Assembly (NCBI GenBank): GCA_963971305.1
Contig: OZ020306.1
Span: 38,337,512 to 38,401,511, forward strand
Source: Arcuatula senhousia
Taxonomy: Eukaryota > Mollusca > Bivalvia > Mytilida > Mytilidae
Length of the DNA: 64,000 nucleotides
Direction: 5' to 3'
Below, in pieces: positions 36,717-49,668 of this stretch (positions within the stretch are counted from its first letter, which is position 1; every line of letters begins with the position of its first letter). The notes below the pieces were generated by a model. The model searched no databases and was not told where the DNA came from. It was given only the letters and a program-made list of their open reading frames with translations. Made by a program: the position numbers and the translations under genes.

Positions 36717-39700
36717 CTACATGTAGAATAGATTTTTGAAAAGAAGACCAAATGAACGCCCCATTTTTACTGGGGTTGGAGCCTCCAACTTTTTCACAAT
36801 CATTGTATCATCAATAAGGGATGTGTCAGCCTTATCTGGCCAAGTTTTTATTTCCTTTTGCTCTGTGTCTTTCATGAACGTAACATATTTTTCACCATCA
36901 ATTAAGTCCAGAACCTGAAAATATAAAAAAAATGAGTATGTTACACAGGAATATACATGATAATAGTATGAGTATTGTTAAATAAGATGTTCAACTATTT
37001 AATAACACTATTATACTAATGTTACTAATTTTATATTTTGTTTGACCTAATGTATAAATGTAGCATATTATAAGCTTTTTCATGGTTTTGTTTGTAAAAA
37101 AAGTCCTAGTTTTGTTTTAATTGATAAAATAATTTACATTTCATGAACAATGAAAATGACATCAACAACAAATGGTCATATTAGTTGTATAACTGATATA
37201 TATACATGTATGAGACGATATTACCTGTACAAAAACTTATTTGACAAGTTTTTCATACTTGAATCCACTAGTGATATGGTCTCATGTTACCCGACTCTCC
37301 TGTGATGTTTTTCTTTCATTCATTCATATGACCAGCTCAAAAGAGTAGTATTGATTTATGGTCAATAGAGAAAGTCAAATTTTTCTTGCAGTATGAAAAT
37401 GACCAAATAGATTGTACTTTGAAATCTTCACAAGCACAATGAAACCATGAAAAAATCAAGGCAAATCTGGAATGCTGAGGCCGTACAAAAATATATCAAA
37501 TACATATCTCTGGTCTTCAATAAGACTTGAACTAACCTGTGCAACAAAAAATCTTTCCTCATTTTTTCCCTTTTTAAAATTTTCTTTATGGTGAACTTTA
37601 TTAAAACAAAGTCATTGATGTCGATGTTTTGTTTTTCTTCTTCTGGTTCCTTTCTGGACTACAACATGTAATAGACAATAATAATATAATAAGATGTGGA
37701 ATAAGTGTACAGGACACAACCTATCTGTAATTTAAGGAAATATTATAAGATTCAATAACAATCCTAAAAGTGGTACTCAGATGTAGTTATTTCAACTGTA
37801 AACACTGATTTTTCACTAAGCACATTTTAACACCTTTACAAGTGATTTTAAAAATCTATGGCACTGTCAAATACTTTTTTAAATTGTGATTCTTTCCTCA
37901 TTTTTTAAACAAATATCTTACAAAACTAACACCTTTTTCATTACACCTACCTCTGTAGCTTTCAAATTGTCGCTGCTTTTAACCTGTTGTCCAGTGCTAT
38001 TGCTGGCTGGGGGCTGTTGTCCAGTGCTATTGCCATGATTGCTGGCTGGGGACTCTTCTGATGTCTCACTGGGCTACAAAATATAAGCCATACTGTATCA
38101 TGTGTATACAGATGGTTCAATACTTTGACCATTTCTATGCATTATGAAATCTAGTACAATCATGCATTATGAAATTTAGTACAATTATGTCAATGTATTT
38201 AAATTTGTAATGAAGTCACTAGGAACACTACAAAAAGTGATTTCCTTTGTATACAGTGATTTTTCACCAAGCACATTTTAACACCTTTACAAGTGATTTT
38301 TAAAAGCTACGGCACTGTCATATACTTTTTAAATTGTGATTCTTTCCTCATTTTTTAAAACACATATCTTACAAAACTTACGCTTTTTTCATTACACCTA
38401 CCTCTGTAGCTTTCAAATTGTCGCTGCTTTTAACCTGTTGTCCAGTGCTATTGCTGGCTGGGGGCTGTTGTCCAGTGCTATTGCTGGCTGGGGGCTCTTC
38501 TGATGTCTCACTGGGCTACAAAATATAAGCCATACTGTATACAGATGGTTCAATACTTTGACCATTTCTATGCATTATGAAATCTAGTACAATCAATCAT
38601 GCATTATGAAATCTAGTACAATCATGCATTATGAAATGTAGTACAATCATGTTTATCATGTTTATGTATTTAAATTTATAATTTAGTCACTAGGATCACT
38701 GCAAAGAGTGATTTCCACTGTAAACAGTGATTTTTTTTTACTAAGCACATTTTTACACCTTTACAAGTGATTTTAAAAAGCTATGGCACTGTCATATACT
38801 TTTTAAATTGTGATTCTTTCCTAATTTTTAAAACACATATCTTACAAAACTAACATTTTTTTCATTACACCTACCTCGGTAGCTTTCAAATTGTCGCTGC
38901 TTTTAACCTGTTGTCCAGTGCTATTGCTGGCTGAGAGCTGTTGTCCGGTGCTATTGCTGGCTGGGGGCTGTTGTCCAGTGCTATTGTTGGCTGGGGGCTC
39001 TTCTGATGTCTCACTGGGCTACAAAATATAAGCCATACTGTATACAGATGGTTCAATACTTTGACCATTTCTATGCATTATGAAATCTAGTACAATCATG
39101 CATTATGAAATCTAGTACAATCATGCATTATGAAATGTAGTACAATCATGTCAATGTATTCAAATTTGTAATGAAGTCACTAGGAACACTACAAAAAGTG
39201 ATTTCCTTTGTATACAGTGATTTTTCACCAAGCACATTTTAACACCTTTACAAGTGATTTTAAAAAGCTATGGCACTGTCATATACTTTTTAAATTGTGA
39301 TTCTTTCCTCATTTTTAAAACACATATCTTACAAAACTAACATTTTTTTTCATTACACCTACCTCGGTAGCTTTCAAATTGTCACTGCTTTTAACCTTTT
39401 GTCCAGTGCTATTGCTGGCTAAGAGCTGTTGTCCAGTGCTATTGCTGGCTGGGGGCTGTTGTCTGGTGCTATTGCTGGCTGGGGGCTGTTGTCTGGTGCT
39501 ATTGCTGGCTGAGGGCTGTTGTCCAGTGCTACTGCTGGCTGGGGGCTCTTCTTCTGATGTCTCACTGGGCTACAAAATATAAGCCATACTGTATACAGAT
39601 GGTTCAATACTTTGACCATTTCTATGCATTATGAAATCTAGTACAATCATGCATTATGAAATGTAGTTCAACCATGTCAATGTATTTAAATTTGTAATGA

Positions 39701-42700
39701 AGTCACTAGGAACACTACAAAAAGTGATTTCCACTGTATACAGGGATGTTTCACCAAGCACATTTTAAGACCTTTACAGGTGATTTTTAAAAGCTTTGGC
39801 ACTGTCATTTATCTAGGTGAGGAGGGAGGGTTAAAAATGCACATTGAAATTTGGAGGTATAAAAAGATAAATAAAATACATTGAAATACATATAGAAAAT
39901 TGTAGGTGGGGATTTAAAATTTAAATTAAAATCTATTGGTGGTACCACTAAATTTTAAGGGCATTCTGCCCCCAGGGGTCTTTTTTTCTTGAATAGCCCT
40001 TAGATTTAAAGAATTTTTTTCAGAATTTGTCTGAAAATATGTAACAATTATCATTAATACCTACTTCCAAGTCATCATCTTCCAGTTCTGAAAACATCTG
40101 CAAAAAGAATGTTTTCTTGATCATGTTAATGCTAAAAACATTCTTTATAATCTAAAAATTGCTATTTTTTTATTAAAAAACTTACTAACTTTTAATTAAA
40201 AATTTATAATCATTTTCAAATTGTATATCTTTTGGAACGTCAAAGCTATCTAACATAACATAACTTTTATTACATCTTTTGACACCTTACAATAAGAAGT
40301 TCTATTGAATAGTAATATTATTTCTCATAAATTTCAGCAAAAAAGACAAAGCTACAAAATTTTCAGGATATTACCTTGAGAAGCATGCTTAACATTTCAA
40401 TGTACATATTATCATCTTAGGACTGTTCAATAAATAAATAGATGGGAGGTTTGGAAGGCACTTTTATATCTAAAAGATGGGTGATGGGGCTTAAGATACT
40501 GTGACATTGACAATTTTATCAAAATTGTGTGGGTGGTAGAGTTTGGAAAAAAAGTGCCTTCCAACCCTCTCATGCAGTTATTTATGGAATAGCCCATATA
40601 CATAAAATAAATTTTTATCATGTTTATCACAATGAGTCATTTTTACATGTTAATAGAACATCGTGGTAGTAAGATGAGTTGCCTCAGTGAATATCATATA
40701 GCAGGGAATTTTTCAGAGGTTTTAGTTTTAGCTATATTCGAGACTATTTTTCTAACCTGCATAATATAGATTTACAATGATTTACACAGAGATATTATTT
40801 AACCACGGAAATAAATGTTCACCTAAATAACAACTTGATTATTTGGTATGAAATTGTGAAGTTTGCAATTTGCAAAAATACCCACTATACGTCAAATGAT
40901 GTGTATGATGGCACCTGTAATTATCAAAACCAAAGTTCCACAAATACTGGTTTGACAAATTCACTGTTTTACGTCTGATCAAAGGATACAATGTCCAAAT
41001 CAGATGCAACTTTGAATAACCAATTGGTTATCAACAAAGGAGTAGAGCCACGAAGGCCCCAAATCGGCCCAATAATTCAACTTTGATATACTTCCTTGTA
41101 ATTGCTCTCTTGATGTTCATTAGACTTCAAATTTTATAAATTGCAATATCTTTTGGTCTAATTGTTTATCAACAAGTAGGACAGTGAGCTAAAAATCAGT
41201 CTATTTTGTACAAAATTTCGTTTTTTGACATTTTTCATTGATTTTCATGTATAAATCGGTGAAAACGAAAATGGTCACACCCGTCGACCAAAATTATTTT
41301 GTGATAGAAATGTGTACTTTTATATTATAAAATGATTATCAAAAAATTACGATGGTCGACGAATGTGGCCAATACTATTTTTGACAAAATACGACGAGAA
41401 AACAGTGAAAATAGGCGAAAAATTAGGAATTGTATAATTTATGTTATGTTTGAATTGCCAAGGCTAGACCTGTGATGTAGATATTTTGTTAAATCTTACA
41501 TATATGAAAAGTTCACTTATGCCTTAAATGATTTTGGATAAATTTACGAAAAGTTGAAGTAGTTTAAAAATTAGTAAAAATACCGGGCCGATTTGAGGCA
41601 TTCGTGGCTCTACTCCTTTGTTGTAATTTACACTTCCTGGTTTTCTGGTTGGAAGATTAAAAAAACGAAAACAAATTTGATCTAGTAATGTTTTTCCCAA
41701 CTTAAATCATTTGAAACAACTTATTAAACAAATCTGTCAATGTTAACATCATCATGAACATGTTAATTACTGTCAATAAATCTAAATGACTATATCATGC
41801 TGAAGAGAACTTTTTATGTACTGAACAAATGAATCATGCTATGAAAAAGTCGAATCTCATTTACTTCAGTGAAGTTTGACAGTAAAAAAATAAAGCTTGA
41901 ACAAAAACCAAATAGTTCCCCAAAATTTTAATTGTAAATAAATTCGACTGTCTATGTCTACATGTTCAACATGCAACATGTGCAATAAAAGGACTTTAAA
42001 TGTACTTCTTCACATTGGAGGTCATCAGCATTGATGCTTATCACACCTAATACTCCATCATCACCTACTGCATCAACCAATATACTACCCTTTTCTTTTA
42101 TCTCATTTATGACCCGTCTTACTGCATCATCGTCACTGTGTAATTTAATTAATAATCATGATAATGTTAGCTTACATATGAAATGAAAAGATGAATGGCA
42201 AGCAAATGCTTAAAAAATGTGTGTATATTGTCACACTACTGACTGACTGAAAACAAAAAGGGCATTTATTTTTAAAAGGCATGAGCTTCCCCAAGCGTAA
42301 TCAGTGTAGCTTCAGCAATTATTAGAGTTTAGAGTTAAACATAAACATGATAAATCATTCTTAGCTACAATGATTGAAGCAATTGAAAATCTTTTTTTCT
42401 ATCATCTAAGTTTTGAACAAGTGAAAATGCATAATGAGATCTAGGTAGTAAGCTGTCTTATTTTCCATGTTTACAGTCTTTTAAATTAAAATGTAAAGGG
42501 TAAGCAGCCTAATAATTAAATAAGTCTTGTGACAATAAGCACATACATTTTTTCACACACACATAAACAAAAACTGCAAAAGCTTTGATGTACTTTGCTA
42601 AGAAGAAATAACTTAAGATCCGTGTATATAAAGTTGGATTATACTAGTACTCAACATGCTGAAGAAGACATGTAGATATGTGAATGAATGGAAAAATGAT

Positions 42701-45700
42701 ATGAAGTTATGGATTCAGTGTAATAAGTGCTATAAATTGACAATCATTGGTATATGAGATAGTTTCAACAGAATCTTATTAATCTATTTAAATTATTAGT
42801 CCTTACTCTTTCTTTCTGACCAGATGACTTGCCCTTCCCTTTTCCTTTAATAGGCTTCTTTGACATACTTTTATTCGTCCTACAGAAAACAAATTGTGAT
42901 CAATCAATTTTTACCAATATGCATGATATAGGCACATATCAAAATGTATTTCTAACTTTTATCATGTTTTTATGCGTATGTAAATTATTTTCATAATATA
43001 TATTATATTGCAATAGAAAATTCAATACATTGATGTTTGTATGTTTTTGTGTGTTTTCTGTTTGTTCTTGTTTGTATCATTTATGTTGACCGATATTGTC
43101 TTCGTTTTTATTTTTACTTTTGGCTTTGGAATGCCTCACTGGAACACCTTCTAAAAATAGACAAAAATTCTCTGTACCATTGGTTTAAACAAGATCAATC
43201 TTTCTTATTTACACTGACAAAAAAGCTTGATCTTTTAGCTTTAGCAATTATTAGAGTTTAGAGTTAAGCATTAACATGATAAATCATTCTTAGCTACAAT
43301 GATTGAAGCAATTGAAAATCTTTTTTTCTTATCATCTAATTTTTGAACAAGTGAAAATGCATAATGAGATCTAGGTAGTAAGCTGTCTTATTTTCCATGT
43401 TTACAGTCTTTTAAATTAAAATGTAAAGGGTAAGCAGCCTAATAATAAAATAAGTCTTGTGACAATAAACACATACATTTTTTTCACACACACATAAACA
43501 AAAACTGCAAAAGCTTTGACAAAAACTGCAAAAGCTTTGATGTACTTTGCTAAGAAGAAATAACTTAAGATCCGTGTATATAAAGTTGGATTATACTAGT
43601 ACTCAACATGCTGAAGAAGACATGTAGATATGTGAATGAATGGAAAAATGAAAATGATATGAAGTTATGGATTCAGTGTAATAAGTGCTATAAATTAACA
43701 ATCATTGGTATATGAGATAGTTTCAACAGAATCTTATTAATCTATTTAAATTATTAGTCCTTACTCTTTCTTTCTGACCAGATGACTTGCCCTTCCCTTT
43801 TCCTTTAATAGGCTTCTTTGACATACTTTTATTCGTCCTACAGAAAACAAATTGTGATCAATCAATTTTTACCAATATGCATGATATAGGCACATATCAA
43901 AATGTATTTCTAACTTTTATCATGTTTTTATGCGTATGTAAATTATTTTCATAATATATATTATATTGCAATAGAAAATTCAATACATTGATGTTTGTAT
44001 GTTTTTGTGTGTTTTCTGTTTGTTCTTGTTTGTATCATTTATGTTGACCGATATTGTCTTCGTTTTTTTTTTTACTTTTGGCTTTGGAATGCCTCACTGG
44101 AACATCTTTCTAAAAAAAGACAAAAATTCTCTGTACCATTGGTTTAAACAAGATCAATCTTTCTTATTTACACTGACGAAAAAGCTTGATCTTTTTAGCC
44201 TCGATTCAAAAAAGATTGGTATTTGAATGTAGTGTGAAAGGGATCAATGACACATTTAATCTTCTATAAACTATTATCTGGTATCATAATGAATAAAATT
44301 TGAAAATCTTATTTTAGAAACTATGTTTATAACCTACTTTTCTCTCACTGGTTGTTTCCCCTTTCCAGTTCTAGAAAACAGCTGTCTTTTCCTGAAGTAG
44401 AATGCAAAATTTGATGAATATCAAGTAAACTAAATGGATATCAAACAGAACCACACTATATCAAATCAACCCTGATCATGTTGATATTAATCCTTAATAA
44501 CATTAATATTATTACAAACTACACGTAGAACAGCAAAAAGTCATCGATTAATTAATGGTTCAAATTAAATTCTGTGTTTAAACATCCTGTATGCTCTAGC
44601 ACAACTTGGAACAAAGTGATAATTTTGTCACTGTTATAACATGTACAAATGAAATCCTAACAGCAAGGTACGTGCAAGGTTTATTATTTTTAGTCATGTT
44701 AGTTAGATGGTTAACTATCTCCATAACTGACAAAATTTTATATTTTCTCTGAACATACAGATATCAAAATGTTTATGTTTTGTGAATACAATGTATATTG
44801 TAAGTTATACTGAAAAAATCAACTATACTAGTAATTGCTTTATTTACTCATGAATCAATACATACCTTATTACTTGATTTGTGTCAGCATAATGTATTTG
44901 CATTCTTGCCAATTTGTCTTTTTGCTGTTGGGCCAATGTGGTCCCTCTGCCTGGATTGAAGTTGTAGTCATACTTGTTAGGTGTCAGTTTTTGAACCTTT
45001 TGACATGTGCCTTTCTGGGGAAATCCCTGTTCAGTTTTCTGCATCTTAAGTCTTTTTATACTACTGGGTTCTGCCAACCTCTCACCCTTTTCAAACTTTT
45101 CCATTAGGCTCCCAGATCCCAGATATTTTACCTTTTGGGTACGTTTGTTTCTTATCAAGAATAAGCCATCAACAGGCTCTAGCTCATGGTCAAGTAACTT
45201 GCTTAAAAATTTTTTCAGTGATTTTATGATCCTTGATTTTCTCATTCTCTCAGTCTTTAATTTTCTGTCATGAGACTGGTTTTGCCTTTTTATCCCTGGT
45301 CTTAATTTTTTATGAGTTTCGGAGTACACAATTTTATATCATGTATGTCACAAGTTTCACTCTCTTCTGAACTGTGACTATTGTTCACCTCTTCGACATC
45401 ATGTTCATATTCTTCACTTTTTTCAATATCATCTGCATTTTGTAGTGCCACTACTTGACCAAGATACTTTACATCATTCATATTTAGGTCTGTCAACAGG
45501 TTATCATCTAAATTAACAGAAAATAATTATCCATAACTAAAATGCTTTTTTTCAATATTTTGATGTTTATACATTGTACAATTTAAACCAAATGGGGTGT
45601 TTTCCATACTCAATATTAAAATTGAAGTTAAAATCCAAGAAAAATACTTATCAAATAATTAATTTAGATAGGAATTTAAAACTTGAACAACAGAAATAAT

Positions 45701-46264
45701 CATTTACCGTTGCTGGTTTCATCCTCTATCATGTCTAAAGGTTCTGTAAAATAAAATTATCAAATATTCAGGAATAGAGTAATTAGTAAAAATATTTAAA
45801 AAAAGCTTCATCATGTTCATGTTGTTATCTAATGTTCATTATTTTTCCTTATCATATTTCTAATGATAAATAGCTGTAAGCAAAGTCATTTTTCCTTATC
45901 ATATTTGTAATGACAATTAGCTGTAAGCAAAGTTAAAAGATATGATGTGAAGATACTTTATTTCAAGTTCATGTTGCTTATTGTCAATGATTTTGTTTTG
46001 TATTTTGTGTTGTATATATACATACATATATGTTGTTATGTGCTGTTGTTCTTACATACTCTTTGATGTTTTAGTCATTTAGAACATTTATGTAGATCTG
46101 TAATTAAAATGATGCAACAAAATGTGCCGAAATGCCATGCATAATAGAATTACAAGTTTGGCTCTCATATTAAAAAAATAATGTGTATTTACCAGCAGTG
46201 TATGCAAATTCTTCTTCCTTGCTTTGCTCATTCATTTCAGAATCTATGTTGTTGCCTGCGGGTC
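36717..46264 (-). CDS. Giant-element accessory gene, multi-exon, function unknown
   Basis: Supported exons: 46193-46264, 45708-45743, 44866-45507, 44338-44391, 43765-43837 (second copy 42807-42879), 42006-42135, 40065-40097, 39363-39569, 38875-39018, 38402-38515, 37951-38073, 37537-37658 and 36717-36914. Most have GT-AG borders and fitting phase; the start is probably at 62707. The protein has an acidic N-terminus (NNIDSEMNEQSKEEEF), a basic Lys/Arg-rich middle (HDRKLKTERMRKSRIIKSLK), acidic exons, four copies of a Ser/Asn/Thr/Gln exon, and a conserved-looking C-terminal domain: DINDFVLIK, then FFVAQVLDLIDGEKYVTFM, TWPDKADTSLIDDTMIV. This last could be a small beta-barrel reader-type fold (inference). 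Lesions: a frameshift near 45330, another near 37600, and an unresolved junction before 42135. Family not recognised. Confidence 0.6.
37951..39569 (-). repeat. Exon-intron unit tandemly repeated four times
   Basis: The unit is about 0.5 kb. Each copy contains one phase 0-0 exon starting PSETSEE, a variable number of the nonapeptide PASNSTGQQ (two to five), and ending VKSSDNLKATE, plus a conserved intron with AAGTGATTT motifs. Exon lengths are 207, 144, 114 and 123 bases, all multiples of three, so every copy could be spliced in without breaking the frame. Confidence 0.85.
40098..42005 (-). other. Long intron of the accessory gene
   Basis: No coding sequence recognised. A degenerate foldback copy lies at about 40430-40595 (GGAAGGCAC / GTGCCTTCC arms and a GGAATAGCCC end), related to the elements at 22329 and 25380. 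Confidence 0.45.
42310..44190. repeat. ~0.95-kb tandem duplication including an exon
   Basis: Copy 1 (about 42310-43238) and copy 2 (about 43239-44190) are nearly identical over their length. Each contains the 73-base exon TSMSKKPIKGKGKGK-type (42807-42879 and 43765-43837). Because 73 is not a multiple of three, splicing in both would shift the frame, so only one can be used. A 21-base segment (GACAAAAACTGCAAAAGCTTT) is itself doubled in copy 2. Confidence 0.85.
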
Positions 46265-46697
46265 CTAGACAAGGAAAAAGAACTAAATTGTAATACAACT
46301 TACGACAATTTTAGAATTACTTGCATGACTTATTTCAGTGAGAGTGTCAGTAAACAACAGAAAAATAACTGATAAACATTTTCACATGTTGATCTGAAAC
46401 TGATTTAAAAATAAATTTAATTTTGAAAATAAAAAGTTCAATCACATCCAACATGTTCAATGAAATTAAGATTTGTGACTCACTTGCCTGAATTATGCAT
46501 TTTTAGTTTTTCTCTATGGCGGGAGGTTTGGCGCCATAAAACCTGGTTCAACCCACCATTTTGTTTGAAATGCCTGTACCAAGTCAGGACCATTGCGATC
46601 CTCCACTTCTCCGGTATGACTGCTTGGTTTTGTCTTCTTCTTTGAACATTTGAGATTGACCTTTCAAGTTCGGTAGTTTTGTTATTACCTTTATATC

Positions 46698-46728
<31 letters not shown>

Positions 46729-47907
46729 GCAAATTTTAACCATGTTAACTGCTGAAAGAATTTTCACAGGCAAAGGAACAGCAGGTAAGTGCTAATTTCG
46801 AAGCCTAAATAAATGAAATTGAACAGTAAATTCTAAAACCAGTTTAAGATTTAGATGGAGTTATGTGCATGACACGTTTTATACCAATTCAGTACTGTTT
46901 ATCTCATGGAAATACCTAATTCAGTAGTGTTTATCTTATGGAAATACCTAATGTAAATTTCAAAAGGTTGCAATCTCACTGATGTGATATCGATGGGTCT
47001 TCTTGTGACAATGATAAATACGATCACAATGTACATTAAAACATGCAACAGTACAACTAGGAAACACAGCACTGTTAAGATTTCACAAATCATCATGGCA
47101 TTACAAACATTCAACTACAAGAATAATAAAAACAATGTTAAAAACAATTTAACATGCAATATAACATGGCTTTTTTCATGTTTCCTGTGTACTTATTTGT
47201 TGAGACCCAAATATGACACATAAACCTTCCCTTGATCATTGTATGGGACATGGAGGATTGAAGTCATACATATGTTAAATTTGTTATATAAGTCATGGGG
47301 TATCAATAGGGCATTCTGAAGTCAAAAGTACAAAAGGGCAAAGGCAAAATCATCAAACACAAAAGAAACAGAACAAACAAAAACACTAGCCGAAATGAGA
47401 TTGAACTCAGGTGCTTGGGAAGAGTAAGGAATTCCTGACTTTTGCAACAAATTTGGACATGTTGCCAATGACGAATGAAGCATAACACTAAGACAATCCA
47501 ACATCTGCACTCTTTTGATGGATAAAAATCATGTATTTTAGCTCATGATGTCTTCCATAAATTTTCTTCTCAAGCATGTTACGTAAAGACAACAACCGAG
47601 GAGCAACATACCTCTGAGTGAGCAATTTTTGTGTCTGGCATGAGATGCCTGTACTACATGTATGCACCATATAGTAAAACCATTGCTAAACCAGTGTTCT
47701 TGTTAATTTCTCCTTTTTGACAACTTCCCAATGATTTTAATTGTCATTTCAGTATTTTTGTTTATTTTTTTTAATGTTCAGTCAATCATGCTCATGCTTA
47801 TAAAGATTACATCTTTATTTGCAAAATTACATGCCAAGGGACCAAGCAACCACAAACATGCATCGTGCATAACACAAAGAAATTATATTGATATAGGTAC
47901 ACATAAA
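46265..47907. other. Intron or spacer of giant element with degenerate repeats
   Basis: It contains a degenerate copy (about 46560-46690) of the CAAGTCAGGRCCATT block found at 56410 and 57140, a run of about 35 A near 46690, and at 47310-47480 a dispersed repeat related to 22740-22890 (GGGAAGAGTAAG core). No gene seen. Confidence 0.45.
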
Positions 47908-48489
47908 TTAAAGACCGGACTTGGGGTATAAATAGAAGCCAATGAGAAAAATCATTGTTCTTTCAAAAATTTTGGCAGCTTTCAAGTTCAAGCAATATTT
48001 TTTCAAATTACTTATTTGATAAATTTTTGTTTGTACACAAATTTAGCTTGGGAATAGAATGGGATATAAGGGACCCTTTCACCAAGTTGTATTTTATATT
48101 CTACTAAAATAAAAGATATATTGGTCTCTAAAAATCTGAGGTGAGCAGATTTTCAAAATTTGAATTTCCCAGACTGACAGATGGAGGTGGAGCTTACATC
48201 AGCTGTTTCTGTTATTGTTTACATTGAACACGTGCACATGCTGATAAATCAAAACTGGCCTACCTTATGTCTTTATAGATAAGGATTGCAATTATATGTC
48301 CATCATTATAATGTCCATGGTGAGTAAGTAAGTGTCCAGTACTATTCAATAAATCTGATCTTTGTGTGAATGTAAATAGTTTATGTATAAAAATCATATG
48401 GTAATTGCCTAACTAACTACATTGCACCACTTGTACAAAACTGTTTAGTGTACTTCAAAAGCAGAGGAAAATATTTTGTTTTATTCTAT

Positions 48490-49026
48490 TTAATCCCACT
48501 TGTGACCCATGTAAGGTTTTTCTGAAGGATTAGGAAACCACTGCCTAACTAAGCCAAGAACACATTTAGGAATTATGTCCCTTCGATGGTAGACATATTT
48601 TTTTCGTGGTCTGTCTCTTTTCAAAGCATCCTTTTTTCGAGTCAAATATCTTGGATCACTCCATACACCTCTGTGGAAAAGATTAGTCCAGAATCTTTTA
48701 AATTTGTCCTTCCTTAAAAAAGAATTCCCTTCACTTGGTTCATGATTTGCCTCTTCCCACCAGAGCTGTCTGTTCTGTTCATTTGTTATACAAGGGCGAC
48801 ATAAACAATGAGGACACTCAGGTAATTCCTGGTCTTGCTGGATGGAATATTCCTCATATCTGCAGTCACTGTTTTCCTCTATAGATTCATTGTTTTTGTC
48901 ATGATGTACTTCATGGAAATCCCAGTCATTATGAGCAAAAAAATGATAAATAGCATCCCTTTGTTCTTGTGTAACCTCAAGTGATAGAACTGAAGTAAAA
49001 TTTTCATTTTCACTATTTCCCTCCAT
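48490..49026 (-). CDS. Kolobok accessory protein, unknown function
   Basis: Intact 178-residue frame. The N-terminal third is acidic and ends in EEYSIQQDQELPECP. A compact Cys cluster follows (CPHCLCRPCIT), then NRQLWWEEANHEP, LRKDKFKRFWTNLFHRGVW and RYLTRKKDALKRD. The end is basic (PNPSEKPYMGHKWD). The Cys cluster suggests metal binding. It lies inside the Kolobok ends on the strand opposite the transposase, so it is probably the element's second protein. Kolobok elements are known to carry extra frames, but I cannot name this family. Confidence 0.7.
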   Translation of the reverse strand: MEGNSENENFTSVLSLEVTQEQRDAIYHFFAHNDWDFHEVHHDKNNESIEENSDCRYEEYSIQQDQELPECPHCLCRPCITNEQNRQLWWEEANHEPSEGNSFLRKDKFKRFWTNLFHRGVWSDPRYLTRKKDALKRDRPRKKYVYHRRDIIPKCVLGLVRQWFPNPSEKPYMGHKWD

Positions 49027-49668
49027 TTTATGAGTCGACTGTTTTCTGACAAGGTCAGGAATAGAATTTTTTTCTCCAAAATATTCTAGGGCAAAGGGTT
49101 CAGCAGGGAAAAGATTTAATATTTATATATTTATATATTTATTAGAACTGTCTTTGGATTAACAATGAAAGGAACAATTCATTTTCACATCATAGCAGCA
49201 TTAATTGTTATTTTTATAAGCAGAAACATTAGATAAAACAAAGTTCTGAAAATTTATCACCCAGTGAAGTCCTCTTGTGTATTTCCAGAATGATAAAATC
49301 TGGCATTTTGTTTATGTTTATGTTAGATTTGGCGGCAATGGACCACATAATTGCATTCTGTTGATGTAGTTTGTGGGGGTGAAAGACAGAATTAAATCAT
49401 GAAATTTTTTCTTTAATTTTCAGATATTTTATGATTTTTTTTCAAAGCAATTTTGTATTCCAAATAAAAAATACTTATACATATTATATGTAATTTTATG
49501 GATTTAAACAATCTTAGACTTTTTTAATGTGAATATTGGTTTACCCATTGAGTGAACCATGATAGACTAGTCCAGTGCAAGTTGCACCAAAGTTCATTCA
49601 CATTCATAATTCCAATTGTGTTTATTTACTAGAACCACGTGTAGCTAAAGAAATTAAGTATAAAAAAA

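Noticed and set aside
37951..39569. CRISPR-like array
   Set aside because: Repeat units are exon plus intron of about 0.5 kb in animal DNA with coding constraint.
39379..39582. Plus-strand Leu/Cys-rich protein
   Set aside because: It is the reverse reading of the PASNSTGQQ exon repeats on the minus strand.
46689..46725. Poly(A) tail of a retroposed gene
   Set aside because: The upstream sequence shows no coding or SINE structure and no target duplication was found; probably a simple homopolymer.
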